Position numbers and translations under genes: made by a program. A stretch of DNA of 45,568 bases from Planctomycetota bacterium (GTDB lineage: Bacteria > Planctomycetota > SZUA-567): the NCBI GenBank assembly GCA_031270145.1, contig JAISYD010000258.1:1-45568 (forward strand). Reading direction: 5' to 3'. How positions within the stretch are numbered: the first letter of the stretch is position 1; each line of letters begins with the position of its first letter. This document shows, one piece after another, positions 10,637-18,857 of this stretch. Under the pieces are notes generated by a model, which did not search any database, was not told the DNA's origin, and saw only the letters and a program-made list of their open reading frames with translations.

Positions 10637-11623
10637 ATGATCCGCGGATTTTCCCTGATCTTATTGTCGCTTTTGGCCCTGGCCATGGCGGCGCCGGTTG
10701 CCGGCGCGGCCCAATACGTCGTCAAGATTGGTTATGAAAACCATCCCGGCGAACCATTGGACGCCGCCGTCCGGCATTGGAAGAAATTGGCGGAGGAAAA
10801 AACCGGAGGCAAACTCGAAGTCCAGCTGTTCCCCAGTTCCCAGCTTGGTTCCAAAAAGGATCTTATCGAACAAATCCGCATGGGCGGCAACTTGGTGACT
10901 TTTGTCGACGGCAGTTTCCTGGCCGACTTTGTTCCGGACATGGCCATCCTCAACGGACCCTATCTGGCCGACGAGATGATGGATATCGTCAAGCTCCCAG
11001 AATCCGACTGGTGGAAGGGGCTGGAAAAGCAACTGGAAGCCAAGGACCTCCATATACTCGCCTTCAATTTCCTCTACGGCATTCGCAACATGGTCGTAAA
11101 AAAGCCTGTCCACGCCCCGGCGGATCTCAACGGCCTGAAGATACGCGTCCCCAACAACAAAATCCAGCTTGAGGGCATTTTGGCCATGGGCGCCATCCCC
11201 ACCCCCATGCCGCTGGCCGAGGTTTATCCCGCCCTGACCCAGGGCGTCATCGACGGCGCCGAAAATCCCATCCCCGTGCTTTACGGACAGAAACACCACG
11301 AGGCGGCCAAATACCTGATCCTCACCAAGCACCTGGACAACATCACCGGCTTCGTGGCCAATCCGGACTTCCTGAAGGAGTTGCCGCCGGAAATCGTCAA
11401 GGCTTTCGAGGAGGCGGCGTACGAGGCCGGCGAATTCAGCCAAAAATTGGCCCTGGACGCCGATCGGGAATACACGGAAAAAATCAAGGCGGAAGGCGGC
11501 GTGATCATCGAGGTGGACATCACACCCTTCCAAGAGGCCACCAAAGTCGTGTATAGCAAATTTCCCGAATGGACGCCCGGCCTTTATGAAAAAGTGAGAG
11601 GCATCATGTACGGCGGAAAATGA
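10637..11623 (+). CDS. dctP: TRAP transporter substrate-binding protein (DctP family), first cluster
   Basis: This 328-residue periplasmic solute receptor belongs to a TRAP transporter and captures a carboxylate-type substrate for the DctQM permease. A signal peptide spans about residues 1-24. The body contains SSQLGSKKDLIEQ and the region GLKIRVPNN followed by PLAEVYPALTQGVIDGAENP. The Arg in KIRV is at the position that normally salt-bridges the substrate carboxylate. The ATG at 10637 is preceded by AAGGAGG at good spacing. It is the first gene of a dctP-dctQ-dctM run with host-like GC content. The substrate cannot be read from the sequence. A sugar acid is possible because the operator looks LacI-like, but that is speculative. 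Confidence 0.92.
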   Translation: MIRGFSLILLSLLALAMAAPVAGAAQYVVKIGYENHPGEPLDAAVRHWKKLAEEKTGGKLEVQLFPSSQLGSKKDLIEQIRMGGNLVTFVDGSFLADFVPDMAILNGPYLADEMMDIVKLPESDWWKGLEKQLEAKDLHILAFNFLYGIRNMVVKKPVHAPADLNGLKIRVPNNKIQLEGILAMGAIPTPMPLAEVYPALTQGVIDGAENPIPVLYGQKHHEAAKYLILTKHLDNITGFVANPDFLKELPPEIVKAFEEAAYEAGEFSQKLALDADREYTEKIKAEGGVIIEVDITPFQEATKVVYSKFPEWTPGLYEKVRGIMYGGK

Positions 11624-11696
11624 GATTCCGGCGCCGGGCGCGCGGCTTTCGCGGCCCGGCGCCGGCAGTTGGCCAATTCCCGACGGGTAACGATTC

Positions 11697-12278
11697 ATGG
11701 ATGACCAAGACGCGCCGGCATCGCGCCCCTCCCTCCGGCAAGACTGGCGGGGCTATGTCTGCCGGAACCCCGACGATTTGCTGGCTGCCCTTTGCCTGGC
11801 GGGCCTGATCGGCCTGATGTTTTTCTCCATCCTCATGCGTTACCTGTTCAAAACGCCCCTGATGTGGTCGGAGGAGGTAATTACCCTCCTGTTCATGTGG
11901 GTGATCGGACTGGGCGCGGTTTCGGCTCAGAAAACCCGCCGCCACCTGGTCGTCGATCTGCTGACGGCCGCCCTTCCCCCGCGCCTCCAGGTCGGGATCG
12001 GCATCCCGACCAAGCTGGTTTACCTGGCGGTCGTCGTCGCCACCGGCTATTACGGCTGGCTGCTTTCCCTCATGGCCCGCGACAAGATAACCAACATGCT
12101 TAGCATCCCCTACACCTATATGGACATCGCCATCCCCGTCGGCATGCTGGGTATGGCGGTTTTCATCCTGCGCGATCTCCGCCGCGATTTCCTGGCCCTG
12201 TTCCCGGGCCGGCCGGGGCCGCCGATCCAGGACATCGTCGCCGAGATCGAGGCCGAGGCGTTGCGGGACGGAAAATAA
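11697..12278 (+). CDS. dctQ: TRAP transporter small permease (DctQ family), first cluster
   Basis: This 193-residue inner-membrane protein has four predicted transmembrane segments (about residues 28-48, 60-80, 100-122 and 140-160). It includes the family-typical LFMWVIGLGAVSAQKTRRHL region, where a conserved Trp and basic residues follow the second helix. DctQ pairs with DctM to form the Na+-driven permease. It lies 73 bases after dctP and 51 bases before dctM. The ATG at 11697 has only a weak ribosome binding site, and an acidic cytosolic tail closes the protein. Confidence 0.88.
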   Translation: MDDQDAPASRPSLRQDWRGYVCRNPDDLLAALCLAGLIGLMFFSILMRYLFKTPLMWSEEVITLLFMWVIGLGAVSAQKTRRHLVVDLLTAALPPRLQVGIGIPTKLVYLAVVVATGYYGWLLSLMARDKITNMLSIPYTYMDIAIPVGMLGMAVFILRDLRRDFLALFPGRPGPPIQDIVAEIEAEALRDGK

Positions 12279-12329
12279 TCCCCGGCAAAAATCTGGCGGC
12301 CGGTCCGCCGGAGCTGGAGAGCGGACGCC

Positions 12330-13613
12330 ATGGAAGTGTATCTCCCCGTCATACTGATGCTTTTGGGGTTGTTCCTAGGTCTACCCGTCTTCCCCTCGAT
12401 ATTCCTCGCGGTGTTGATCTATTTTCCGCTGGCCGGCAACCCCCGCGCGGCCATAGGGGTGCAGCGGCTGATCGGCGCGGCCGAGAATTCGGTCATCCTC
12501 GCCGTGCCTTTTTTTATCATGGTCGGTAGCCTGATGAACTATACGGGCATCACCCGGCGCATGCTCAATCTGGCCGATGTCCTCTCCGGCCGCTTGGCCG
12601 GCGGCTTGGCCCAGACCAACATCCTCCTCTCCACCCTCATGGGGGGCATATCCGCCTCCAACCTGGCCGATTGCGCCATGACCTGCAAAGTGCTGGCGCC
12701 GGAAATGGAGCGCCGCGGCTTCAGCCGGGAATACTCCGCCGCCGTCACCGCCGCCAGCAGCCTGATCACCCCGATCATTCCGCCGGGCATCGCCCTGATC
12801 ATCTACGGCTACGTAGCCGACGTCTCCATAGGCAGGATGTTCATGGCCGGCATCATCCCCGGCCTCTCCATCTTCCTCGCCATGGCCGTCGCCACCCACA
12901 TAATATCCCGCCGCCGAGGCTACAAGCCCAGCCGCGCGGCTTGGCCCACGCTAGGCGAATTGGCCGCGGCGGTCTGGAACGCCCTGCCCGGGCTGTCGCT
13001 GGTGCTGGTAATCATCGGCGGCATCCGCCTAGGCGTTTTCACGCCCACCGAGGCCGGGGCGGCGGCGGTGGTGTTCATCATCGCCATCGGGACCCTGGTG
13101 TACCGGGAGATGCGCCTGGAGCATCTTTATTACGCCCTGGTAGACTGCGCCCGCTCCACCGCCTCCATCATGTTGGTCATCATGGCCTGTTCCGCCTTCT
13201 CCTGGATATTGTCGTGGGAGCAGGTGACGCTCCACATCACCCGGTACATCACCGGCGTCACCGACGATCCTCGAGTTTTCCTGGCGGCGCTGAACATTTT
13301 CCTCCTGATCTGCGGCATGTTCATGGAGGGGAACGCCCTCCTCATCGTCCTGGTGCCGATCCTGAAGCCCACCGCCGTGGCCATGAACATCGACCTAGTC
13401 CAATTCGGCATCATCTTTATCATCAATCTGGCCATAGGCACCTTGACCCCGCCGATCGGGACGGTGACGCTCCTGGCCGTCAACCTGACCAATTCCCGGA
13501 TGGGGCCGTTCCTCAAGGAATTATTGCCCTATCTTGGCTGCCTGTTGTTGGTGCTGCTACTCTGTACCTATTGGCCGGCCTATGTCGCCTGGTTCCCCGA
13601 TCTGGCGCAATGA
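12330..13613 (+). CDS. dctM: TRAP transporter large permease (DctM family), first cluster
   Basis: This 427-residue polytopic transport subunit has about 12 hydrophobic segments. Family motifs include GISASNLADCAM (about 109-120), TAASSLITPIIPPGIALIIYG (about 149-169), FTPTEAGAAAVV and the C-terminal GTLTPPIGT. It carries the substrate and sodium pathway and works by an elevator mechanism in characterised members. GGAGAG lies upstream of the ATG at 12330. It completes a dctPQM operon. About 150 bases downstream the sequence becomes the transposase remnant that marks the left edge of the island. Confidence 0.93.
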   Translation: MEVYLPVILMLLGLFLGLPVFPSIFLAVLIYFPLAGNPRAAIGVQRLIGAAENSVILAVPFFIMVGSLMNYTGITRRMLNLADVLSGRLAGGLAQTNILLSTLMGGISASNLADCAMTCKVLAPEMERRGFSREYSAAVTAASSLITPIIPPGIALIIYGYVADVSIGRMFMAGIIPGLSIFLAMAVATHIISRRRGYKPSRAAWPTLGELAAAVWNALPGLSLVLVIIGGIRLGVFTPTEAGAAAVVFIIAIGTLVYREMRLEHLYYALVDCARSTASIMLVIMACSAFSWILSWEQVTLHITRYITGVTDDPRVFLAALNIFLLICGMFMEGNALLIVLVPILKPTAVAMNIDLVQFGIIFIINLAIGTLTPPIGTVTLLAVNLTNSRMGPFLKELLPYLGCLLLVLLLCTYWPAYVAWFPDLAQ

Positions 13614-13762
13614 GGGATCGCGGCCGGCGGCGCGCAACAGATAGGCGACCGACGCGGCAAACCCCACCCTTGCCGTTTTCTCCCGCCTGCCGATGCTTTC
13701 CTGAATTTTTGGGAGAGTTGGCGCAGGTCGGGCCGGCTTGACCGGAAGGAAAGCGGGGCGGT

Positions 13763-14131
13763 TTGTCCGCTGTCGGCGGGATCGTGTCGGAGCGCTTGTT
13801 CGGCAAGGTCAAGAGCAAGAAGACGCGCCACTATGCTTTGAGCAAATGTTTCAACGCCGGGGAGGTTGCGAAGATCGCCCGGAATCGTTGGGGCATGGAG
13901 AATTCGCCGCATGGGATTTTGGACGCGGTGTTTCGTGAAGACGAATGCCGGGTGTGGGCAGGCTTCGCCGCCGAGAGTTTCGTGACGCTTCGTTATATGG
14001 CGCTCAATCTTCTGAAGCAAGGAACGCGAAGCAAACGCGGCGCCAAGACAAGACGCAAGGCGGTTGGAGGGGATGCAAGCCATCTCCTCGAACCGCTCAA
14101 AGGAAATTTTCAGGCGTTAGTCCTGTTATAA
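13763..14131 (+). pseudogene. ISAs1-family transposase remnant (C-terminal fragment)
   Basis: The frame preserves the end of an ISAs1-type transposase. It reads RNRWGMENSPHGILDAVFRED (about residues 41-61), where intact members have a WGIENSLHWVLDV-type motif, followed by AAESFVTLRYMALNLLKQ. The N-terminal catalytic part is missing, and the usual SLHW is changed to SPHG, so this is a decayed copy. Homology starts near 13805. No inverted repeats could be paired. It marks the left border of the A+T-richer segment. Confidence 0.75.
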
Positions 14132-14275
14132 ATCAAAACGATAAAAGGGGGTGGTCAGAATCTCCCTCACAGCCGAAAGGCGATTGAGACCGCAAGGCTT
14201 TTCCCTTTCCACGTAAAATCGCCCCAGCATCTATAAATTTCAAGCGAAAATTTTATAGGGAAAAATAAAATTCTC

Positions 14276-14303
14276 TTGACAAGCGGGGGAAAAATCATAC
14301 ACT
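14276..14303 (+). promoter_or_regulatory. Promoter of the first iclR gene and CoA module
   Basis: A consensus -35 TTGACA (14276-14281) and a -10 TACACT (14298-14303) are separated by 16 bases in an A+T-rich stretch. The 304-base region between the transposase remnant and the iclR start (14132-14435) holds this promoter, the operator-like repeat just downstream and no further gene that I can support. Confidence 0.65.
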
Positions 14304-14308
14304 ATGTT

Positions 14309-14327
14309 CATACGATATTACAGTATG
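14309..14327. promoter_or_regulatory. Operator-like inverted repeat CATAC-N9-GTATG
   Basis: The inverted repeat CATAC (14309-14313) and GTATG (14323-14327), centred at 14318, sits at about the predicted transcription start of the iclR promoter. IclR regulators commonly repress their own genes from such sites, so autoregulation is a reasonable inference. The binding protein is not proven. Confidence 0.4.
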
Positions 14328-14435
14328 AGGTTCATGGATTGTGTATGCGCTTTACATCCATGCGCCCTCGCTCAAAAAGCAACGCCTAGTTCCGGAAAAA
14401 TGCCCGCCTTTGCCGGGAAATGATGAGGTGAAACG

Positions 14436-15245
14436 GTGAACAACACCATTAAGCGGACGATGAACGTGCTGGCCCTGATTGCGGAGTCCAATCAATCGTT
14501 GAATATGGCGGAAATACGCAAGGCGCTCAATTTACCCAAAAGCACCGCCTCGGACATATTGAATTCGCTTGTGGAACTGGGAATTTTGAACTTCAACCCC
14601 GATGATGGTAATTCGTTAACGCTAGGCGAAGCGTTTTTCTGGTTGTCTGCGAAATTCGTCAACAATAACGGGCTTCTCTCGATTGCGAGAGGATGCATGC
14701 AGCCGTTGGCTGAAAAAATCGGATTATCCGTTTTCCTGTCCGTATTCAGGAATGGGAAAATGACTTTTCTTGAAAAAACCGATGCCGACAATGCATTGCA
14801 ACCTAATTATCTATCCGGAAGCGTATCTCCGCTGCACGCAAGTGCCTGCGGCAAGGCATTCTTGGCGATCCATGATTTCCCGGACATCAAGTCATTGGTG
14901 GGTTGTGAACCATTCGAGAGATTTACCAAAAATACACTGGTAAGTTATGGGGAACTTTTGATTGATATTGAAGCGGCGAGAGAGAGGAAATACAGCATTG
15001 AAAACATGGAACGGACGGATCAGATAGTGGGAGTTGCCGCCCCAATTCGACAGGCGGATAGTTCTGGAATCGCGGCCATATCGGTATTGGGTTTGTGCCA
15101 ACACATGCCTGACGACAGAATGGCCGTGATTGGATCGGAAATATCCATGGCGGCTCTGCGCATTTCCAAAAGATTGGGATTTGTGGGGAATAATGTCTTG
15201 GCGTCATTCGACGGCGCCCATGATAAACATACCCTGCGTCTATGA
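14436..15245 (+). CDS. IclR-family transcriptional regulator (first)
   Basis: This 269-residue regulator has an N-terminal winged helix-turn-helix (about residues 4-60, with NMAEIRKALNLPKSTASDIL as the HTH). A C-terminal IclR ligand domain (about 75-250) includes HASACGKAFLA, the typical conserved segment near the effector pocket. IclR proteins sense small organic acids or aromatic metabolites. Translation starts at a GTG (14436) with GAGGTGA upstream. It heads the island operon, and its stop codon is 31 bases before the CoA-transferase start, so it probably controls the CoA module and itself. Its A+T-rich codon use matches the other island genes. Confidence 0.9.
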   Translation: MNNTIKRTMNVLALIAESNQSLNMAEIRKALNLPKSTASDILNSLVELGILNFNPDDGNSLTLGEAFFWLSAKFVNNNGLLSIARGCMQPLAEKIGLSVFLSVFRNGKMTFLEKTDADNALQPNYLSGSVSPLHASACGKAFLAIHDFPDIKSLVGCEPFERFTKNTLVSYGELLIDIEAARERKYSIENMERTDQIVGVAAPIRQADSSGIAAISVLGLCQHMPDDRMAVIGSEISMAALRISKRLGFVGNNVLASFDGAHDKHTLRL

Positions 15246-15276
15246 TGTGCGGGGAAGGATCGGGGAGGGAGAAAAC

Positions 15277-16455
15277 GTGATTGAAGGAGTTAGGATTCTT
15301 AGTTTTACGCATTACCTGCAAGGACCTTCGGCTGTGCAAAACTTGGCCGATTTGGGCGCCGATGTCATTAAAATCGAACCGCCCAAGGGTGCGTATGAGC
15401 GCCATTGGTCCGGGTGCAATACGTATGTCAACGGGATCAGCGTATTTTATATGCTTGCCGGACGCAACCAACGCGCCGTCGCCCTTGATTTGAAGTCCGA
15501 AGACGGGGTAAGGGTGATATATGAACTGGTGAAAAAATACGATGTCGTGGTCGAAAACTTCAAGGTTGGAGTCATGGATCGCCTGGGACTCGGCTACGAG
15601 AAGCTCAAGGAAGTCAACCCGCGCGTAATCTATTGTTCCTGCTCTGGCTATGGAGCCAGCGGACCAAAATCGAAGCAACCGGGTCAAGATCTTTTGGCGC
15701 AAGGCATGGGCGGACTGGCGGAACTGACCGGACCTGGGGATCGCCCCCCATCCGCCGTCGGGACTCCTGTCGTGGACCAGCATGCCGCTGTTCTGGCGGC
15801 CCTAGGCATTTTGGCGGCGATATATAACCGCGATAGAACCGGTGATGGCTGCAAGGTGGACAATTGCCTTCTTAACGCCGCCATAGATCTCCAACAGGAG
15901 CCCATTTGTTATTTTATGAACGGCGGCAAACTCACCGAGCGGCCGTCGACTGGCCTGAGTTCTAGGATGCATCAATCTCCATATGGGATATACAAGACGA
16001 AGGATTCCTCCATAACGTTATCCCTAACATCTTATTCCACCCTGAAGGAAATCTTTTCCCCGGGGTCTTTGGATAGTTTCAAGCCGGAAGATCAGATGGA
16101 AAACCGAATTGAATTCGACAGGGTAGTTGCGACGGAAATGCTGAAACGCACCACGGCGGAATGGACGGAAATATTCGAAAGGCATTCCATTTGGTATGCT
16201 CCGGTCAATTTTTATCCGGAACTCGTCAAGGACCCGCAGGTTATCCACAACGAGATAATATTGGAACTCGATACTCCTGAAGCCGGGCCGATCAAAGTTT
16301 TGAATCATCCCGTCCGTTACAATGGCAAGGCTCCGGAATTGCGCAGGAATCCCCCGAAATTAGGGGAGCACACCGTTGAAGTACTTAGGGAAATCGGGTA
16401 CGCCGACGAGGCGATCAAATCATTGCTTGCATCGGGAATTGCCAAAGGACTGTGA
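15277..16455 (+). CDS. CaiB/BaiF-type class III CoA-transferase
   Basis: The 392-residue class III CoA-transferase moves CoA from a donor thioester to a carboxylic acid, activating it for further reaction. The N-terminal Rossmann part contains GADVIKIEPPKGAYER (about 27-42) and NRAVALDLKSEDG-like sequence (about 64-77). The catalytic aspartate is D138 in PGQDLLAQGMGGL, in the position used by formyl-CoA transferase and CaiB. The GTG at 15277 was chosen because GGGAGGGAG lies just upstream and family homology starts there. The in-frame sequence before it overlaps iclR. With the downstream crotonase it resembles the CaiB-CaiD order, but the substrate is unknown. Confidence 0.92.
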   Translation: MIEGVRILSFTHYLQGPSAVQNLADLGADVIKIEPPKGAYERHWSGCNTYVNGISVFYMLAGRNQRAVALDLKSEDGVRVIYELVKKYDVVVENFKVGVMDRLGLGYEKLKEVNPRVIYCSCSGYGASGPKSKQPGQDLLAQGMGGLAELTGPGDRPPSAVGTPVVDQHAAVLAALGILAAIYNRDRTGDGCKVDNCLLNAAIDLQQEPICYFMNGGKLTERPSTGLSSRMHQSPYGIYKTKDSSITLSLTSYSTLKEIFSPGSLDSFKPEDQMENRIEFDRVVATEMLKRTTAEWTEIFERHSIWYAPVNFYPELVKDPQVIHNEIILELDTPEAGPIKVLNHPVRYNGKAPELRRNPPKLGEHTVEVLREIGYADEAIKSLLASGIAKGL

Positions 16456-16507
16456 CTCCGAAGGAAAGAACGATTTGTGTTTCCTGAAGCCCGGGGAGAG
16501 AGGGAAC

Positions 16508-17296
16508 ATGGACTATATCAATAAACTTGTGCGTATTGAAAAGAAAAACAAGGGCGTCTGCCTGGTGACTCTGAACAATCCGCCATTGAACCTTGTCACG
16601 CTTCCGTTGAGGGATGAATTTAATGACGCGTTGCGGAAACTGGATGTTGACGGAACCGTACGGGTAGTCGTATTGACCGGATCCGGATCGCGCGCCTTTT
16701 GCGTGGGTTCTGACGTCAAGGAATTTCCTGAAGTTTGGGACGACGTCGTGGGAAAGAAACTGCAGAAGGAGAATGAAACCTTCAACGCCATTGAATTTCT
16801 TTCTCGCCCGGTATTATGCGCCATGGAAGGCGTAGTCTGCGGCGGCGGGTTCGAAATAGCCATGGCCTGCGACATGCGGATACTGTCGGAACGGGGCAAA
16901 ATAGCCATGCCTGAAATCAATTTGGGCGTTTTTCCCGGCAGCGGCGGCCTATTCCGCCTGCCTAAGTTGGTCGGACCCTCCAAAGCCATGGAAATGATGT
17001 ATCTCGGAGAGTTCGTGGAAGCCGAGGAATGTGTGCGCATTGGATTGGTGAACCGCCTGGCCCCGGAAGGGAAAGCGGTGGAAAAGGCGTTGGAGATCGC
17101 CGAGGAAATTGCCGTCAAGCCTTTCGAGGCCGTCAAGTTAATCAAACGAGGAGTTCGAGACCTTGGCCGGAAGTCCACGGAGGAATCCTTTATTGATAAT
17201 CTCCGTTACAGTAAGGAGATATTCAAAACTCCCGATTGCGCCGAGGGTGTGGACGCTTTTCTCCATAAGCGCAAACCGGCATTCAAACAGGTATAA
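16508..17296 (+). CDS. Enoyl-CoA hydratase/isomerase (crotonase) family protein
   Basis: This 262-residue crotonase-fold enzyme acts on acyl-CoA thioesters. The oxyanion hole is formed around FCVGSDVKEF (about 64-73) and GGGFEIAMACD (112-122). Both catalytic glutamates of classical hydratases are present, E116 in GGGFE and E136 in MPEINLGVFPGSGG. A true hydratase is therefore more likely than an isomerase or decarboxylase. The ATG at 16508 has GGGGAGAGAGGG upstream. It lies 52 bases after the CoA-transferase and is followed by a short hairpin before dctP, so it probably acts on the CoA ester made by its neighbour. Confidence 0.92.
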   Translation: MDYINKLVRIEKKNKGVCLVTLNNPPLNLVTLPLRDEFNDALRKLDVDGTVRVVVLTGSGSRAFCVGSDVKEFPEVWDDVVGKKLQKENETFNAIEFLSRPVLCAMEGVVCGGGFEIAMACDMRILSERGKIAMPEINLGVFPGSGGLFRLPKLVGPSKAMEMMYLGEFVEAEECVRIGLVNRLAPEGKAVEKALEIAEEIAVKPFEAVKLIKRGVRDLGRKSTEESFIDNLRYSKEIFKTPDCAEGVDAFLHKRKPAFKQV

Positions 17297-17298
17297 TA

Positions 17299-17322
17299 TA
17301 TTTTCGGCCGAAGCCGAAAATA
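17299..17322 (+). other. Intercistronic hairpin before the second dctP
   Basis: A perfect ten-base-pair stem (17299-17308 with 17313-17322) carries a CGAA tetraloop and lies just after the crotonase stop codon. It lacks a T tract, so it is unlikely to be a strong terminator. In the operon it may stabilise the mRNA or set the expression step before the solute receptor gene, which usually needs higher expression. Confidence 0.5.
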
Positions 17323-17352
17323 ATTTCATCGTTCGTGTCAGGAGGAATCAGG

Positions 17353-18330
17353 ATGAGAAAATTGTGTGGTGTCGTAATGATTGGATGCTTTTGCATTTTC
17401 GCGCTGTCCCAATCATTGGTTTACGCCGGGCAATACACATTGAAAATGTCGACGTCGCAAGGTGAAACCCATCCCCTGGTGGAGGGATTCAGGGAATGGG
17501 CGAAACGAGTGGCTATCCGCACCAATGGCAATTTGAATATCGAAGTGTATCCGAGTTCGCAACTCGGCAACGACGAAGATGTCATTGAACAGGCCATCAA
17601 CGGCCTCAACGTCGCCATCCTCACCGATGGTGCGCGCATGGCCAACTACGTGAAGGAAATGGGCATCATCATGTTGCCTTATTTCTCCGATTCATACGAC
17701 GAGTTCATGCAGGTGTGCAATTCGGCGGAATTCAAGGAATGGGAAGATCGCCTTACCAGCGAGGGCCTGAAAGTCATCAATTTCAATTGGACCGACGGCT
17801 TCCGCCATTTCCTCAATAATGTTCCGGTCCGCAAGCCCGCCGATCTGAGAGATCAGCGAGTCCGTACGGGAGGATCCCCCGTCTATATCGAATCCGTGGC
17901 GTCGCTGGGCGCTACCCCGGTCGCCATGCCGCTCACCGAGGTCTATCCCGCCGTACAGCAAAAGGCCATTGACGGAGTGGAACAACAAAACACGGCCAAC
18001 TATACCTATCGCTTTTATGAAGTGTTGCATTATCTCAATAAAACTTCGCATATCCTCCTCATCAACGGGATAGTTTGTTCCAATTCATGGTATGAGGGAA
18101 TTCCGGACGAATACAAGAAAGCCCTGACTGATGAGGCGGTGGCGATAGCGGAAGTTACCTCGAGGAAGATTCTTGGTTTGTCGGATGATTATGAGAAGAA
18201 GATGATCGAGGCGGGCATGGAATTAGTGGAAGTGGATTTGGATGCATTTAAAAAATCCAGCGAGGCGGTGTATAATAAACTGGGCTACGCCGATCTCCGT
18301 GACCGCATATACAAACAGATAGGAAAATGA
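17353..18330 (+). CDS. dctP: TRAP transporter substrate-binding protein (DctP family), second cluster
   Basis: The 325-residue periplasmic receptor has a signal peptide at about residues 1-26 ending at VYAGQ. Family features include YPSSQLGNDEDVIEQ and RDQRVRTGG followed by PLTEVYPAVQQKAIDGVEQQ. The second Arg of RVRTG is at the usual carboxylate-binding position. The ATG at 17353 follows AGGAGGAATCAGG, almost the same ribosome binding site as the first dctP. Four bases of overlap join it to dctQ. It is embedded in the CoA module, so it probably imports the acid that the CoA-transferase activates. Confidence 0.92.
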   Translation: MRKLCGVVMIGCFCIFALSQSLVYAGQYTLKMSTSQGETHPLVEGFREWAKRVAIRTNGNLNIEVYPSSQLGNDEDVIEQAINGLNVAILTDGARMANYVKEMGIIMLPYFSDSYDEFMQVCNSAEFKEWEDRLTSEGLKVINFNWTDGFRHFLNNVPVRKPADLRDQRVRTGGSPVYIESVASLGATPVAMPLTEVYPAVQQKAIDGVEQQNTANYTYRFYEVLHYLNKTSHILLINGIVCSNSWYEGIPDEYKKALTDEAVAIAEVTSRKILGLSDDYEKKMIEAGMELVEVDLDAFKKSSEAVYNKLGYADLRDRIYKQIGK

Positions 18331-18857
18331 TGTTAGCCGGCATCAGACGAGTCTACGGTTTTGTGACGGCCGCCGAAGCCATGATAATCCAGGCATTTGT
18401 CATTGTCATCGCCTTCATGGTTTTCATTTCCGCCATGGCGAGGACTCTGGGGTATCCTTTGAATTGGAGTGTAGATATTTCCTTGCTGTTGCTTGGCTGG
18501 ACGGTCGGCCTCGGAGGCGACTTGGCATTGCGCCGGAATCGGGTGGTGAGCGTCGATATGATAGTGAATCTTTTTCCATTGAAAATCAGGAAAATCATCG
18601 CCCTTCTCTGGTGTATGGTCATGGCCGTTTTCCTGATATACCTCGTTAAGTTTGGCATTGATTTATGCCTCTCCAATCGAAAAAGAGTGTACCAGACTCT
18701 TCAAATAGGGTATATTTGGGCGACGGCGTCTGTTCCGACCGGAGCTTTTCTAATGTTGGTGACCACTGTGATTCGCTTTTTCAAGATATGGTTGGATATG
18801 CCGTTGACAACTCCGGATGCCGGTTCGAACGACGACGCGCCGGGAGGGTCGTTCTGA
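18327..18857 (+). CDS. dctQ: TRAP transporter small permease (DctQ family), second cluster
   Basis: This 176-residue membrane protein has four hydrophobic segments (about residues 18-38, 48-66, 90-112 and 130-150). The DctQ pattern of a Trp-containing second helix followed by a basic stretch (LGWTVGLGGDLALRRNRVV) is visible. Its ATG overlaps the dctP stop codon (ATGA) and its stop overlaps the dctM start (TGATG), so the three genes are translationally coupled. It pairs with the following DctM. Confidence 0.88.
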   Translation: MMLAGIRRVYGFVTAAEAMIIQAFVIVIAFMVFISAMARTLGYPLNWSVDISLLLLGWTVGLGGDLALRRNRVVSVDMIVNLFPLKIRKIIALLWCMVMAVFLIYLVKFGIDLCLSNRKRVYQTLQIGYIWATASVPTGAFLMLVTTVIRFFKIWLDMPLTTPDAGSNDDAPGGSF

